This document shows positions 38,294 to 48,775 of a DNA stretch of 64,000 nt, in pieces. The position numbers and the translations under genes were made by a program. The notes beneath the pieces were generated by a model. The model saw only the letters and a program-made list of their open reading frames with translations, ran no database searches and was not told the origin of the DNA. Numbering within the stretch: position 1 is the stretch's first letter; each line of letters starts with the position of its first letter. Source of the stretch: Ciborinia camelliae (taxonomy: Eukaryota > Ascomycota > Leotiomycetes > Helotiales > Sclerotiniaceae); contig JANPYM010000006.1 in the NCBI GenBank assembly GCA_025890175.1, positions 1,210,376-1,274,375 on the forward strand, in the 5' to 3' direction.

Positions 38294-39720
38294 ATGAGTC
38301 AAGCCGGCACTGAAATTTTCAGAAATCATGTAACCATGGACGAAATCACAATTACTCCTCAAATTGCACCAATCTCGAGTTCGAGGCGAGTTTCGATGGA
38401 GCACTATTACAAGCAACAAAATGAGTCTTCCGATCACGAACAAGAAGCAGAAGTGGAGGAAGAAGCAGAGGAAGAACAGGAGCACGAGCCAGAAATCGAG
38501 ATCGAGGATAAACCCGCCGATTCGGAGTCTATAATAGATCCGCTACTAGATTCTCCTCCTTCCTACGATGCTTCGGTTCGGTCCCAAAAAATGCGAAGCC
38601 GTTTGAATATCCAACCACGAGAAGATGAAGGGAGGGAAACGCTGCCGGGATATTCAACTGGCATCAGCCTAGAAAATGTATTTATGAAGAAAATGGAACT
38701 GCAGGGTGCGATCCACAGGGCTTCGGATCGGAATTGGTATCGAGTATTGGCGACATTACAAGGAACACTTTTGACCTTCCACAAATTCAAAGGTTCGGGG
38801 GTCTTTGGTCGTGAGCGTGGGGATCGCAAGGGCACACCGGATTTGCCCGCTGGCACGAGGAAGGGTAGTTTATTGGGGAGCTACAATTTACAGCATGCGG
38901 ACGTGGGCATCGCTGCGGATTATGTGAAGTATGTTTGTTCACATATCGCATTTATTAATTAAACAAGCCATTCTAATAGTTACCCAGGAAGAATTACGTC
39001 ATTCGAGTTCGAGCAGAAGCAGACCAATTTCTCCTCTCTTGCGTCAAAATCGAAACATTCGTCATATGGCTTCAATCGCTCTTCATAGCCATCGACCTCT
39101 CGATGCCCCTCGATGAACGACAAATCCCGCGCGACCAATCTATTCCCCGATCACGACGACGAAGAAGGAGGGAGGCAAGGGAGGTACAGGTCAACGACGA
39201 ACTCATTCGAGAACAGCAAGAACTCATCCGCAGACACTATCCCAATCTTGCCCATGCTCATGCCCCCGAAGAAAGAGCCACCAGCACACCCACACCCACC
39301 CCGACCACGCGATCAACTCCACCCCACACACCCCGTACGCCCGAACAATGCATAACGGAAGCGGAAGCGGCCGTCGACGCCCTCCGAGAAATGGGTCTGA
39401 TCGGCGGTGTCCCCCGTCGCCGCCTGCTGCGCCGTCGCATCCCCAACCCGACCCCCTCCCACTCCTTCTGTCCGGAAACCGGCAAATGGCGCCCGCAACA
39501 CGCATGGTCTCCCCGATACGATATGATGTATGCCCGCAAATGCATGGCGATCCTGACCAATCGCTCCCCCCGCAAATCAAACTACTTAATCATGAAAGGC
39601 AAACAATGGATTGTGGATTGGAGCACCGGTTCGTTGACGAGGTGCGAACCGCCCGAGTATGGAGAGGAGTATTGTGGCAGTTGGAAGATAGGAAATAATG
39701 GGACGCCGGTCAAGGCGTGA
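38294..39720 (+). CDS. Fungal PH-domain protein
   Basis: Exon 1, 38294-38928, and exon 2, 38988-39720, with a 59-nt intron (GTATGT donor, CTAATAG branch region, CCCAG acceptor), encode 455 residues. The first about 120 residues are disordered, with an acidic Glu-rich stretch (about 50-75) and a PPSY motif. The PH domain spans about residues 130-270: ELQGAIHRASDRNWYRV, TLQGTLLTFHKFK, then across the splice NYVIRVRAEADQFLL and ETFVIWLQSLFIAID with the conserved Trp of the final helix. The C-terminal section is basic and Pro/Thr-rich, ending in a compact Trp-containing block (WRPQHAWSP, WIVDWSTGSL). Organisation resembles yeast YHR131C/YNL144C-type proteins, whose function is poorly known. Binding to phosphoinositides is a possibility, not shown here. 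Confidence 0.85.
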
Positions 39721-40231
39721 TTTATAGAATGGGGTATGGAGTTTTATTTTATTTTATTTGTTGAGTTGGGTTGTTGGGAAGTTCTGGGAGGGTTAATGCT
39801 AGGTGGGTTAATGCTAGGCGGGTTAAAGAGGCGTCTAAATATACAGATATACAGATCTTTGGTTTTGGGTGGAACCAGGGAAGGAGATTATAGATACCAG
39901 GGCGGGGATACGGGGTATGAATTGGGGTGTTTCTGGACCTTGAGCATTTCTTTTTTTATTTGTAGTTTTACATAGTGTGCGATCCGCTGCTGCCTGGGCT
40001 TTCAATATAGTATATGATATTCATGCCACATTTTTCCGTGGCCTAGATTCGATGGAAACCATTTCCTTAACCAACTCCTGTTTATGCCGATTCGTTTCAT
40101 GAAAGTTCCAACGCCGTGAAACCCCATTGACTCCAAACCGCCAATTACTCCGTCCCGCTCATGTATATCCAATGAAGCCAAAACCCCCCTCAGAACTCCC
40201 TTCAATACCCCACTCCTATCCACCCCCCTCG
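39721..40231. other. Convergent intergenic region
   Basis: 3' flanks of the PH-domain gene and NNF1. Contains a short direct repeat of GGGTTAATGCTAGG(T/C) at about 39790-39825. Confidence 0.6.
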
Positions 40232-40991
40232 CTAAACCTCCCTCAATATCCTCTCCGCCTCCAATGCCTCCCTCCCTAGCCCATCTACCTCTCGTTCCAA
40301 AACCGCATTCGCCCTATCCAAATCCTCAACCACAACCTCCACGCCTCTAACCAGCTTCTCGATTTCCTCTCTCTGTTTCCTGATTTCTTCTGCCAACATC
40401 GCGTTTTGCGATTGTGTCGTTTGTAGTTTGGCATTCAGTTGCGATTGTTGCGTTGTGTAGATGGGCGTTAAATGGGCAGCGAGGATCGAGGCCGCGGGGA
40501 GTGTGTGGGGACTGTGATTATGGAGGGTTAGTTTAAATTTCGGTTTTGGATTTGATTCGAGGGAACGGGGAAGTAAAGAGAAGAGAAAAAAAAGCATAAA
40601 ATCAAGACAAAACTCACGCAACACCCATATCCCCGCCCTCAGCATCGGCATCCACACCCCTAGCCTTCCTCCTCCTCGCCCCCTCAATCACCCCCTCCAA
40701 CCCGTTCAGTCGCTCCACCACCTTCCTCTCCTTCAATATCATCTCAAACTCATCGATGGCGAATTCGCGCAAGCGCGATACCATCTGCCCGTGCACGGCT
40801 TTGAGCGCCTCCGGCGCTTTGCTGGCCACCGTCGGGAAACAGGAGGAGAAGGCGGGGTAGGATATCGTGTTTAATGAGGAGGTCAGCGATTTCTCGTAGA
40901 CGTCGTAGAGGCGGCTGGCGCGCGGGCCGGGCGTCAGCGGGATCGGTGCTTTGGGGGGTGGGGAGGGCGAGGGCGAGGTTGTTGAGGGCAT
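40232..40991 (-). CDS. NNF1: Kinetochore MIND/Mis12-complex subunit Nnf1
   Basis: Exon 1, 40991-40618, and exon 2, 40511-40232, with a 106-nt intron (GTGAGT donor), encode 217 residues. A Pro/Ser/Thr-rich head is followed by PGPRASRLYDVYEKSL, ISYPAFSSCFPTVA and a long helix with EFEMILKERKVVERLNGLE, a pattern I recognise from fungal Nnf1. After the splice come PHTLPAASILAAHLTPIY and a C-terminal coiled coil (about residues 155-217). Nnf1 joins Mis12/Mtw1, Dsn1 and Nsl1 to connect centromeric chromatin to the Ndc80 complex. Both the length (about 200-230) and the two-part coiled-coil layout fit. The start at 40991 follows an intron-free leader; an in-frame ATG at 41057 would add 22 residues. 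Confidence 0.85.
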
Positions 40992-42129
40992 GGTGGTAGT
41001 GGTGGTGGGTTTTGCGATTGCGAGGATAGGGTGTGGGCGTCCGAAATTTTTAATCAATGTCGATGTATGCGGAAACGTTTGCTCGATGAATTGATATTTG
41101 GTAATTGCAGTATCTGTGATTATATTGTCTTTGAATGTTGAATATCTGAAGGTAGATATTGTTTACTTTACTTTTTTTGCGATTTGGTTGGTTGTCGCGA
41201 CAAATTGGCGGAGGGATGACGCGCTTCGCTAGGACTTTTAGCGTGTCTAGTATATTTAGCGTTTTCTCTAGCGTGTGTAACATTAGTGTCACTGAACGTC
41301 TTTCCAAATCTCAGGCTTCATATCCAGAAAACTTCGCTATATCAATACCTATTTCTTCAAGTGGCTCAGAATTCCCGATTCTTTGACAGTTGTATAATTA
41401 AGAAGATGAGAATAAGGTGAGAAATATAGACGACATTCATCGGAAAATTGTATTTTGTCAAGATTACTTTATAAGTATAAGCCACGGGTCACTCGGTGCA
41501 TGCGAGCAATACACCTTGAAGTGTACATCGACGGTGCGAGATCCTGATAATACGAATGAAAAGACCATTTCATACTCAACAAATTCTTGTCTGACAAAAT
41601 CATATTCGTCAGAAGTTTTAACAATGCCATCCAAATGTTCAAGTGGCGTTTGATGCTGAAGCTACCTTGAGGGTTATTCCCAGGATGAGGACAGTATATC
41701 CTCCTCGATGCCATGCAGCAATACCAATGCCGCATCTCTTGTTAATTCACCAACAGTTGGCAGTGCTACCAAATAATTAATGAGACTTATCGTGGGTCGA
41801 CTACATCCACGATTATCATTTCTAATTCGTTTTTGATATAAATGGTCATGTACGGTCAACCTTAGCGCAGATAGGGTCGGGTTTTTTATTCTGGGACAAT
41901 ATCGGCAGGCTTTAAGGCTGTTTAGTCGGTTGTCGCTCGCCCCCGGCCCTTTGCAAGAAAAGTCGATTGTTATGCAGGTATTCATTAACATCAAAGCTCG
42001 TTTATTCACGTGGAAAGGTGATTAGCAGAACTTTTATTATCTCAATTCAAATACTATGCAGAATATGAACATGGACGCCGATTTTTCCATGGATTCTGAT
42101 CTTTACCTTCCTATACCAATCTACCTCGT
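40992..42129. other. Intergenic, start of the decayed block
   Basis: Upstream flank of NNF1, then sequence with one 111-codon minus-strand frame (41674-42009) that I cannot assign to a family. Confidence 0.5.
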
Positions 42130-42530
42130 TATCGTCTAAGACCGCTAGACTTTCCGCATAAATCCAGGTGTTAGATTCGATACAGTCAACTGCGAACTTG
42201 AGGTCATCGATCTTCAGCATGAGCCGATGTATAAGGCCCTGTCATATGCTTGGGGCGAATCAGAACCCGCTCAAAACATCATGTGCAATTGACGAGACAA
42301 ATCTGTCGCGCCGAATCTTCGGGCTGCCCTTCAACGTTCGGTTTCCGAACTGGGATTTACCAGCAGATCCGAAGATGAAGTTGGAAGTGCTATCCATACA
42401 TTTTTGGCAGGCCGCAGGCGAGACACTACTATTGGTTTTTAAGGCCCTCAAATCTAATATGCTTAGTTTAAGCGGCGTGGAAGTTTGCGCCATTCAAGAA
42501 ACGAGCAACATATTATCACACTAATCTGCA
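42130..42530 (+). pseudogene. Relic of a heterokaryon-incompatibility (HET) domain gene
   Basis: From about 42170 one frame reads the N-terminal part of a HET domain: RFDTVNCELEVIDL, then HEPMYKALSYAWGESEP (about 42225-42270, the Y-x-A-L-S-Y-x-W-G hallmark), then MCN, an in-frame TGA, and NLRAALQRSV, the N-L-R-x-A-L helix of the domain. The segment that should carry W-I-D-A-x-C-I-N-Q is already unreadable, and the rest of the domain is missing. HET proteins trigger programmed cell death in non-self recognition between fungal individuals. This copy is clearly dead. Confidence 0.8.
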
Positions 42531-44107
42531 ATAACGAAAAGTCATAGCATTGCATGAAGTCAATAAAGCAACAGCTTACAGAGTGCATCGGTCCTAATGC
42601 TCTATTCGCTAGTAAGGTCGCACAAGATGGCTATGCCTCATTGCCTCGTTATCCATGATGCAATCAGAACGGCCTTTTTAAAACTATCGTAGCAGGTGTT
42701 ACTTTCACAAATAGTACACTGTTGTTAGTGAATGCTACGTGCATGGGTTGATTCGTGGAGGGATGGCGTTTTGCTTGAAGGAAGGTTGCATTTGTGCTAA
42801 TCTGTATCAAATAATAGACGTGTTAAAAGAAGCAACAAAAAAGCTTATTCATTTATATTTCTAAGGCTCGATACATTGATTTTCTTTAAAAGGAATTGGA
42901 TATCAAATACTATATGTCCTAATTATTCAAATCACCACTTTCCACTCAGGCTTTTTATATTTCTCTTATATCGTCAATTGATAGTAGGTAATCTTCTTTC
43001 ATATTTATGGATCATGTTGAAGCGCGGAGCGCTTCTGGTTCCTATAAGCAATCCGACCCTATGCTTCCCACATATTCTAGGTAGAGTCATACTCTTAATA
43101 GATCGTTTGGTTGTCTGTCGGTTTTAAAAGGGGCTCGGATATCTAGTGATATCTCACAAGTTTTTAACACCTAAACATCTAATTCCATCTTGTCTGATAT
43201 TCAAAGGATAAGTTAATTGTGTGTTTCTTTCTATCTTCGAATGTTCCGTCTTTTTCTTCAAAAGAATAGCTCATCTAATATTCCAATTTATCCATCAAGC
43301 ATTCATTAAGTCTCCACCAAGTATTTCTCTATAGTCAAAGCATCTGAGGCCATATTACCTACTTATGCTATACCTCATCTATTTTGATGATATCGAGATG
43401 AACTTGAAGTTTGCAAGTCTCATGGAGTCTAACAAGGTTTTTGGTGCTAACCTCATACTATGATGGTCAAGGATGTTTGTTTTTCATCAAGCATAATACA
43501 ATCCATCATCTAATAATCGCCCCTCTACACGCAAGAGATAGTACCGGGTACTAGTTATTCATTTCTAGGCCAGATACTTGAGATCACAGTCTATAATATT
43601 TTGGATAATATAACACTTCTCGCAAATTGGATGGGTTTAGATGGTAGCTTGGAGTGCGTAAGGGCTTATCCGATAATTGAGAATCTTTCGACGAGAAAGT
43701 TCATATAGTACGTTGCAATGTTTAATATAATTTCAAGTTACTAGATAATAATAAGACGTCCACTTTGAAAGTAACATTCTGAAAGCTGAGAGTTTTTGCT
43801 ATACCCGACTCTCGCTATAATTTCTAGCAACCTTGAATTGATATCATGAAATTAATCAATCCCCGTACATGATGCTGTTATGCGAGTACAAGCCGAGATA
43901 GGAAATAAAACAAACCGAAAGAAAATTCATGGAACTCGAAGATGGGAAGTTGGAAATTTCTATTGTTGTAAAATAGTTCTATATACACTAGCTCGACAGT
44001 CACTACAACAATATAATAAGTTCAATAACTTACCCTTGAATCTAGCATTGTACTCGTTCCTGGAACTGGAACTTTATCACCAGAGAACTGACCGTTTGCT
44101 ATTGAAG
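42531..44107. other. AT-rich intergenic block with decayed sequence
   Basis: No intact gene. Contains the deleted repeat copy at 43016-43075. The sequence is AT-rich with frequent stops in all frames, which may reflect RIP-type mutation. Confidence 0.5.
43016..43075 (+). repeat. Internally deleted copy of the ~172-bp dispersed repeat
   Basis: Begins with TTGAAGCGCGGAGCGCTT as in the copy at 62783-62955. After a few bases it jumps to the other end of that copy (CCTATGCTTCC-type end). About 110 internal bases are missing. Confidence 0.7.
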
Positions 44108-45656
44108 AATGGCTCGCCGCAGCCTAGGTAGCATTGTAGTCAAACGGGCTTTATGTGTCGCCAATAAACAGTTCCCTCGGTATGGATCAATTGTCAATGC
44201 TATAGCTGGTGTCAATCTCCTCAGCACTCCACATCGATATAGCGACAAAACCACAAACTTAGTCCGGTTTCGAGACATTTTGGAAGCAACGACAGGTAAG
44301 AACCTGAAGATTCCAAACGCCAATATGGAGCGAGAGAGCGCCATTCTTCTCGGCCTAGCAGATAGATTTGAAGGATTGAAGGAATCTCGTTTCGTATCCC
44401 CATACTATCCGTTTATGAGTTGAGAGAATCTAAAAACCGTTCGATATCATTGCGCCCAAATACCAACAAGTCAGCCTCAAGCCCATGTTTGAGTTACAAT
44501 CGCTATAAGATTCTAATTGATCAACCGCGAAGCTTTTTGAACCCATGCCCCGATGGAAACAGTTATTGGCCTCAATATCAATCATCAAGATGCTTGTTTC
44601 TTCACTAAGAGCGTAGGAGGCGAGGAGTTGGCCGACTCCAACTTTCACGAAACTCTATGCGACGCATCTTGAAGCACTTCGACTCGAGGACCGTGGGTTA
44701 TGAAGGTATCGGAAAGTTACAGTATAATGCTAATGGTATCCGAGGAATATCAACACGCGACAATGAGAGCTTACTCGACCATAATGAGTGAATCACCTCT
44801 TAAAGGCGAGCTGAAGATTTATAATTTACCAAGTCATGCTGACGTTGAAAAATTCGATACTAATTTGGTCATGTATCGCCACACTCTCTCCACTGTTTGG
44901 GCATTTGAGAAGTTGAAGCCTCAAGCTCGACAGCTGTTGGAGCTCATTTCATTTCTCGATCCAGATGTAATTGGAGAAGACTTGTTGATGGAAGCATCTG
45001 TGGAGCTGAATTCTAAGAGTAACTACATTGACGCTCGAATAGACCTCTTGCAGTCCTCTCTGGTCCAAAGAGAGTATATATCGGTTCATAGAATTATGCA
45101 AGATGTAATCTTGACAACCATGGATATTTAGAAGAAACGTTTCATGTTTGACCAAATCCTGCGAATTCTTTGGGCCGACTGGCCATCGGCTATGCCCAAG
45201 CAAACAAAAAGCCAGAGCTATCGCAGCCTGAATCAGCTGGCGGTAGGTTATATGTTGCAAGGTGGCCTGTTTGTGAGGCGATATACCCTCACGTTTTAAG
45301 GATCGATCAGCTCTGATCAGGAATTCCAGGTCTTTCTGAGGCTACCAGATTGCATTTCTCAAAGCTGCTGGATCAGGCTGCATGGTGCGTATACGATATT
45401 CAGGCTCTCATCTAATCTAACTTTGGTTACCAGGTATCAAAACGAGCGTGGATGAACAAAAGAATTTGATGAAATTTCTCGCACTACTTTCCTTGAAGGT
45501 AAATTGTTCGAGGCGATTGGCAAGATGCAGAAAAGCTTCCATTGCTCTTCGAGTTCCATGTCGCTCGAGGAAAGAAATCACCAAAGAGGGTCGAGATGTG
45601 AAGAGCTTGACACCGGGAGACTTTGACGAGATTGTTGCGTTTTGGGCTCGCTGATG
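44108..45656 (+). pseudogene. Relic of an NLR-type gene (alpha/beta-hydrolase + NB-ARC end + repeat region)
   Basis: Frame-switching recovers parts of a fungal NOD-like receptor in the correct order. RSLGSIVVKRAL and SIVNAIAGV (about 44112-44205), then STPHRYSD, match the serine-esterase N-terminal domain around its nucleophile and the G-T-P-H-R-G segment. Then 44880-45000 gives TVWAFEKLKPQARQLL and ELISFLDPDVI, the winged-helix end of NB-ARC proteins, and SVHRIMQDVI. From 45250 another frame reads WPVCEAIYPHVLRIDQL, a TGA, HFSKLLDQAAW, and after a probable intron YQNERG, the start of a TPR-like region. The P-loop part is lost and stops and frameshifts are numerous. Functional members act in non-self or allorecognition responses. 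This copy is inactive. Confidence 0.78.
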
Positions 45657-46200
45657 AGCTCCTTTCTCCCCTTTTTATGCTAAAATATGCGAGTGATATC
45701 ATGATTAGCGTGACTTTTGATGGCCTTTTGAGTCGATATGAGCGTCCATTCGCATTAATGGGCAGTGCTGCGATATCGTAGGATAAAGCCAACGGACTCC
45801 TAAAATCGTAATGCCTATGTTGCCAGTTGCTATTCCACTGCCCATTAAGCAAAAACAGTCCACTCATGGAGGCCTTTTTTAGATTCTTCGGTGCCGATTT
45901 GGTCGGCTAGCAGAAAGATTGGGTGCAGCTGCTTCCAGAGAGCCATTTCGTTAAAGAATTGCAGTGGATGGTTAAATTCACCGAGTAGTACTGTTCTTGT
46001 AACTGGCAGTGAGGCGTCAAAAATACCTCCCCCCTGCTAAAAGTGATAATCTTACAAAATGTTGTTATATTTTCGGTTCAATATTGTTGCCATTAAAATA
46101 TAGTAGCCCGACGGCAATTTAAAACAAGACCCCACCAGATATATGAAGAATCGACCCTCCGAAGTAATATTGGCGACATTACACATATAGAAATGGGAGA
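45657..46200. other. Intergenic between relics
   Basis: No gene recognised. Probably residue of the neighbouring decayed genes. Confidence 0.5.
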
Positions 46201-46945
46201 TCATACTATACGACCCAGATCCTTCCCGGCCCCTCCAGGGGTCATGTTTCTCCTAATATCGCGATGTTCTTTCCAGAAACGCACCCAGGACCACGGTAGA
46301 AGCTGGAAATCTCAAAGATAAAGAATATATGCAAACGGAGTTATTGAAATACAGAGGCAAGAAACCACCAAAGTCTCACTGTACCCTGTCCAAGGATATC
46401 AATGTTCATCCCAAACAGGCTAGAGCTAAAGTTGAGAGGAATAAAGAGCGTTGCGAGCATGGTCAACTTCTTGAGTCTTTCAGACTGCTGAATTGCTTTT
46501 CGAGATTCCTCGATTGTGGGTTTATTCATTGCAAGAGTTGTCCCCCGAGCGCACATTTTTGATAGGTTAATGCAACGAATATACAGTTGCTCGTAGTCTT
46601 CCAAGAGGCCTTTCGTTGTAAAGGCACCGTATGAACTACTGGATTCAAGGTTTTTAATCGACTCTGTCTCCGAGGTCCGATGGCGTGTGCCCATACCAAG
46701 ACCCGGTAGCAAAGCACTTTTCGGCATCAGATCTTCCACTTCAGACTTGTTTCCTTGGCTACTTTGCTCGGCCAACTTGCAAAGTGCGCGAGTACTATCT
46801 TTCAGCTGCTGGGCATGTCTATTGAGGATGTTGAAGAAGTATTGAAAAGCTCCTAACGCATCAGCTCAGACACCTTCAGCAATAGCGTTTATCTGTATCT
46901 GGATCTTAGACTCCATAAGATTCAAGAACTGAGCCTCGGAGAAAG
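46201..46945 (-). pseudogene. C-terminal part of a CorA-like membrane protein
   Basis: Minus-strand frame from about 46945 reads EAQFLNLMESKIQINAIAEGV, an in-frame TGA at 46866-46868, then AFQYFFNILNRHAQQL and, further on, EESRKAIQQSERLKKLT and LATLFIPLNFSSSLFGMNID (about 46450-46370). This helix with G-M-N is the signature of CorA-type channels, and fungi have many soluble-headed relatives. After WWFLAS a likely intron (GTATTT donor, TTTCCAG acceptor) leads to PWSWVRFWKEHRD and the stop at 46201. The N-terminal cytoplasmic domain is missing upstream. Apart from the TGA the preserved part is in good shape, so decay is recent or the piece is expressed as a short protein. Confidence 0.75.
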
Positions 46946-48775
46946 CTGCTACTGTATATTAAAAAAATCGTCTATGACCACTATCAAAATGTCAGGACAT
47001 TTTCATCCCGATGAATTCAGGAAGATTATGAGATTTTCATCACCATACGATGCCCCCCGGGCGTGCAGACTTACTCCAGTGCCAGGAGCATTCAAGGCCA
47101 TAGGGACAATAGCCGCAGTCGCAATTGCTCCAAGCTCACAACTGACCATGTTATTCCAGCTATGACATTAGCTGATTTTCCAGGTTAGATATCAACCATG
47201 AATATATTCAGGACCTGAAAACTCGCAACCAGAGCACACCCTATCGCAAATAGCAATATCACTGGACTAGCAATACTCAAACGATGTCAATTATTGCTAC
47301 AGCTAAAGCACCGAGGTAAAACAACGGAAGTGCGATTTCAAATCGTGCTTTCTCAATCTCAAAGTTGGCGAGATCCATTTGGCAATTCTTGGTGAGTGGG
47401 AAGTTGCGAAGACCAGCTTCAAAAACAACATAAAGTCAATTGGATCATATCTCGGCTTCTTTCGCCATGTAGAACTTAACAAAGGCTTGAATCGCTATAG
47501 GACTGTACCACCATGCTGGATTTGCTCAACATTAAGTACTGTATCTCTTCATGATTCAACTCACGATTCAACACGGTGAATTGAGGCTGACTATTGCCGG
47601 ATTTAAACGATTATCTGCAAATATTGCAGGGGGAGCGGAGCTGGTCAGAAATCTGCAAACGTCGGGATTTATGACCTGTAACTGGCCAGGCCTCAAAACT
47701 TCGAGCAGACTTGATTCTTTGGGCATACCTATAGTTTGGAGTTTGCTTAGCGATGAGCCCCCGGTACATCCTTTTTATATTGTCGCAATGGCATTCGGTA
47801 CCGATATCGAAGCCAGTTGAGGTAGCATCTCACTCTCTTGAGAGGAAGTTTGACCGTTAAAATGATTTCAGTAACCTTATGAGATGGCGCGGCGGAAAAT
47901 CCAAGGGTCCACGATCTTTCCTATAATGAGCTTGAGACCCATCGAAAAGATGCAGGTACATTCGAGTACCACACATCCCCTCTCCGCATTTTCATACTTT
48001 TGACCATATGCATATGATCATCGGGAGGTTTAGACGCAATACGGTACCCCATGAGTGAGTGATCTTGATTGACCTTCATATTTGACAAGCTCTTCTAGAA
48101 GATGGTCTGTCTGTCTGTCTGTCTGTCTGTAATATCCCAAGCCATAGAGATCCTAGAGATCTATCGCCGTGCTTGCATAGGCCACACCGTTGTCCGGGCA
48201 TTAAACAACATGTTTTAATTGGTGTTTGCTGGTCCTGGTGGGTATACAGTGGATATGCTGGATATGCTTTAAGCCTGTAAAGCTAAAAAAGCTGCAGCTA
48301 CCAGCCACCCAGCCAGCTCAATAATGGAAAGTGTCTGTTTCTTTTCTCATCTCCCTGCAAACCCAGAAAACTGTCTTGCTTATTAGTTTTAGGTTTCTTT
48401 GGTTGTGTTGCATCGCATCGCAGCATGTTTTTATATCTTCAATAATGTTAATGAATTAACCAAAACTTCATCATTTAAATAATTATCTCTACCTTTCTTT
48501 ACCTGGTGATTACTGCCTAAGCTGATTCACCTTCACCGCATTGGTTACCTAGTGAACCCCTCCAATTATTTACTCCTCCGATAAGCAAGGGCATTTTCAC
48601 AGTTACAACTCACCAGAACCTTTCCAGCCATATCTCATCATTCCAGAAATTGATTCTATCCACATTCCCATCTGTTTCTGATAGCGGTATCGAATACTCC
48701 CAGATAATTATTATCGCGATATATCTTACGAATTTTGAGACTATCTGCCTGTAGGCGGCAGATCCGCCCGCCGCC
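46946..48775. other. Intergenic, no gene recognised
   Basis: About 1.8 kb with only short unsupported frames (for example 47551-47820 plus). The last several hundred bases should include the promoter and leader of the b561 gene, with a (GTCT)n run at 48105-48130. Confidence 0.55.
48105..48130. repeat. (GTCT)n microsatellite
   Basis: Six and a half perfect GTCT units, about 645 bp upstream of the b561 start codon. Confidence 0.9.

Noticed and set aside
39224..39580. Antisense frames of 105-118 codons
   Set aside because: Shadows of the PH-domain gene's GC-rich second exon.
41674..42009. 111-codon minus-strand frame
   Set aside because: Could belong to a decayed gene in the graveyard, but no motif could be tied to a family.
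47551..47820. 89-codon plus-strand frame
   Set aside because: No recognisable motif; sits in decayed DNA.
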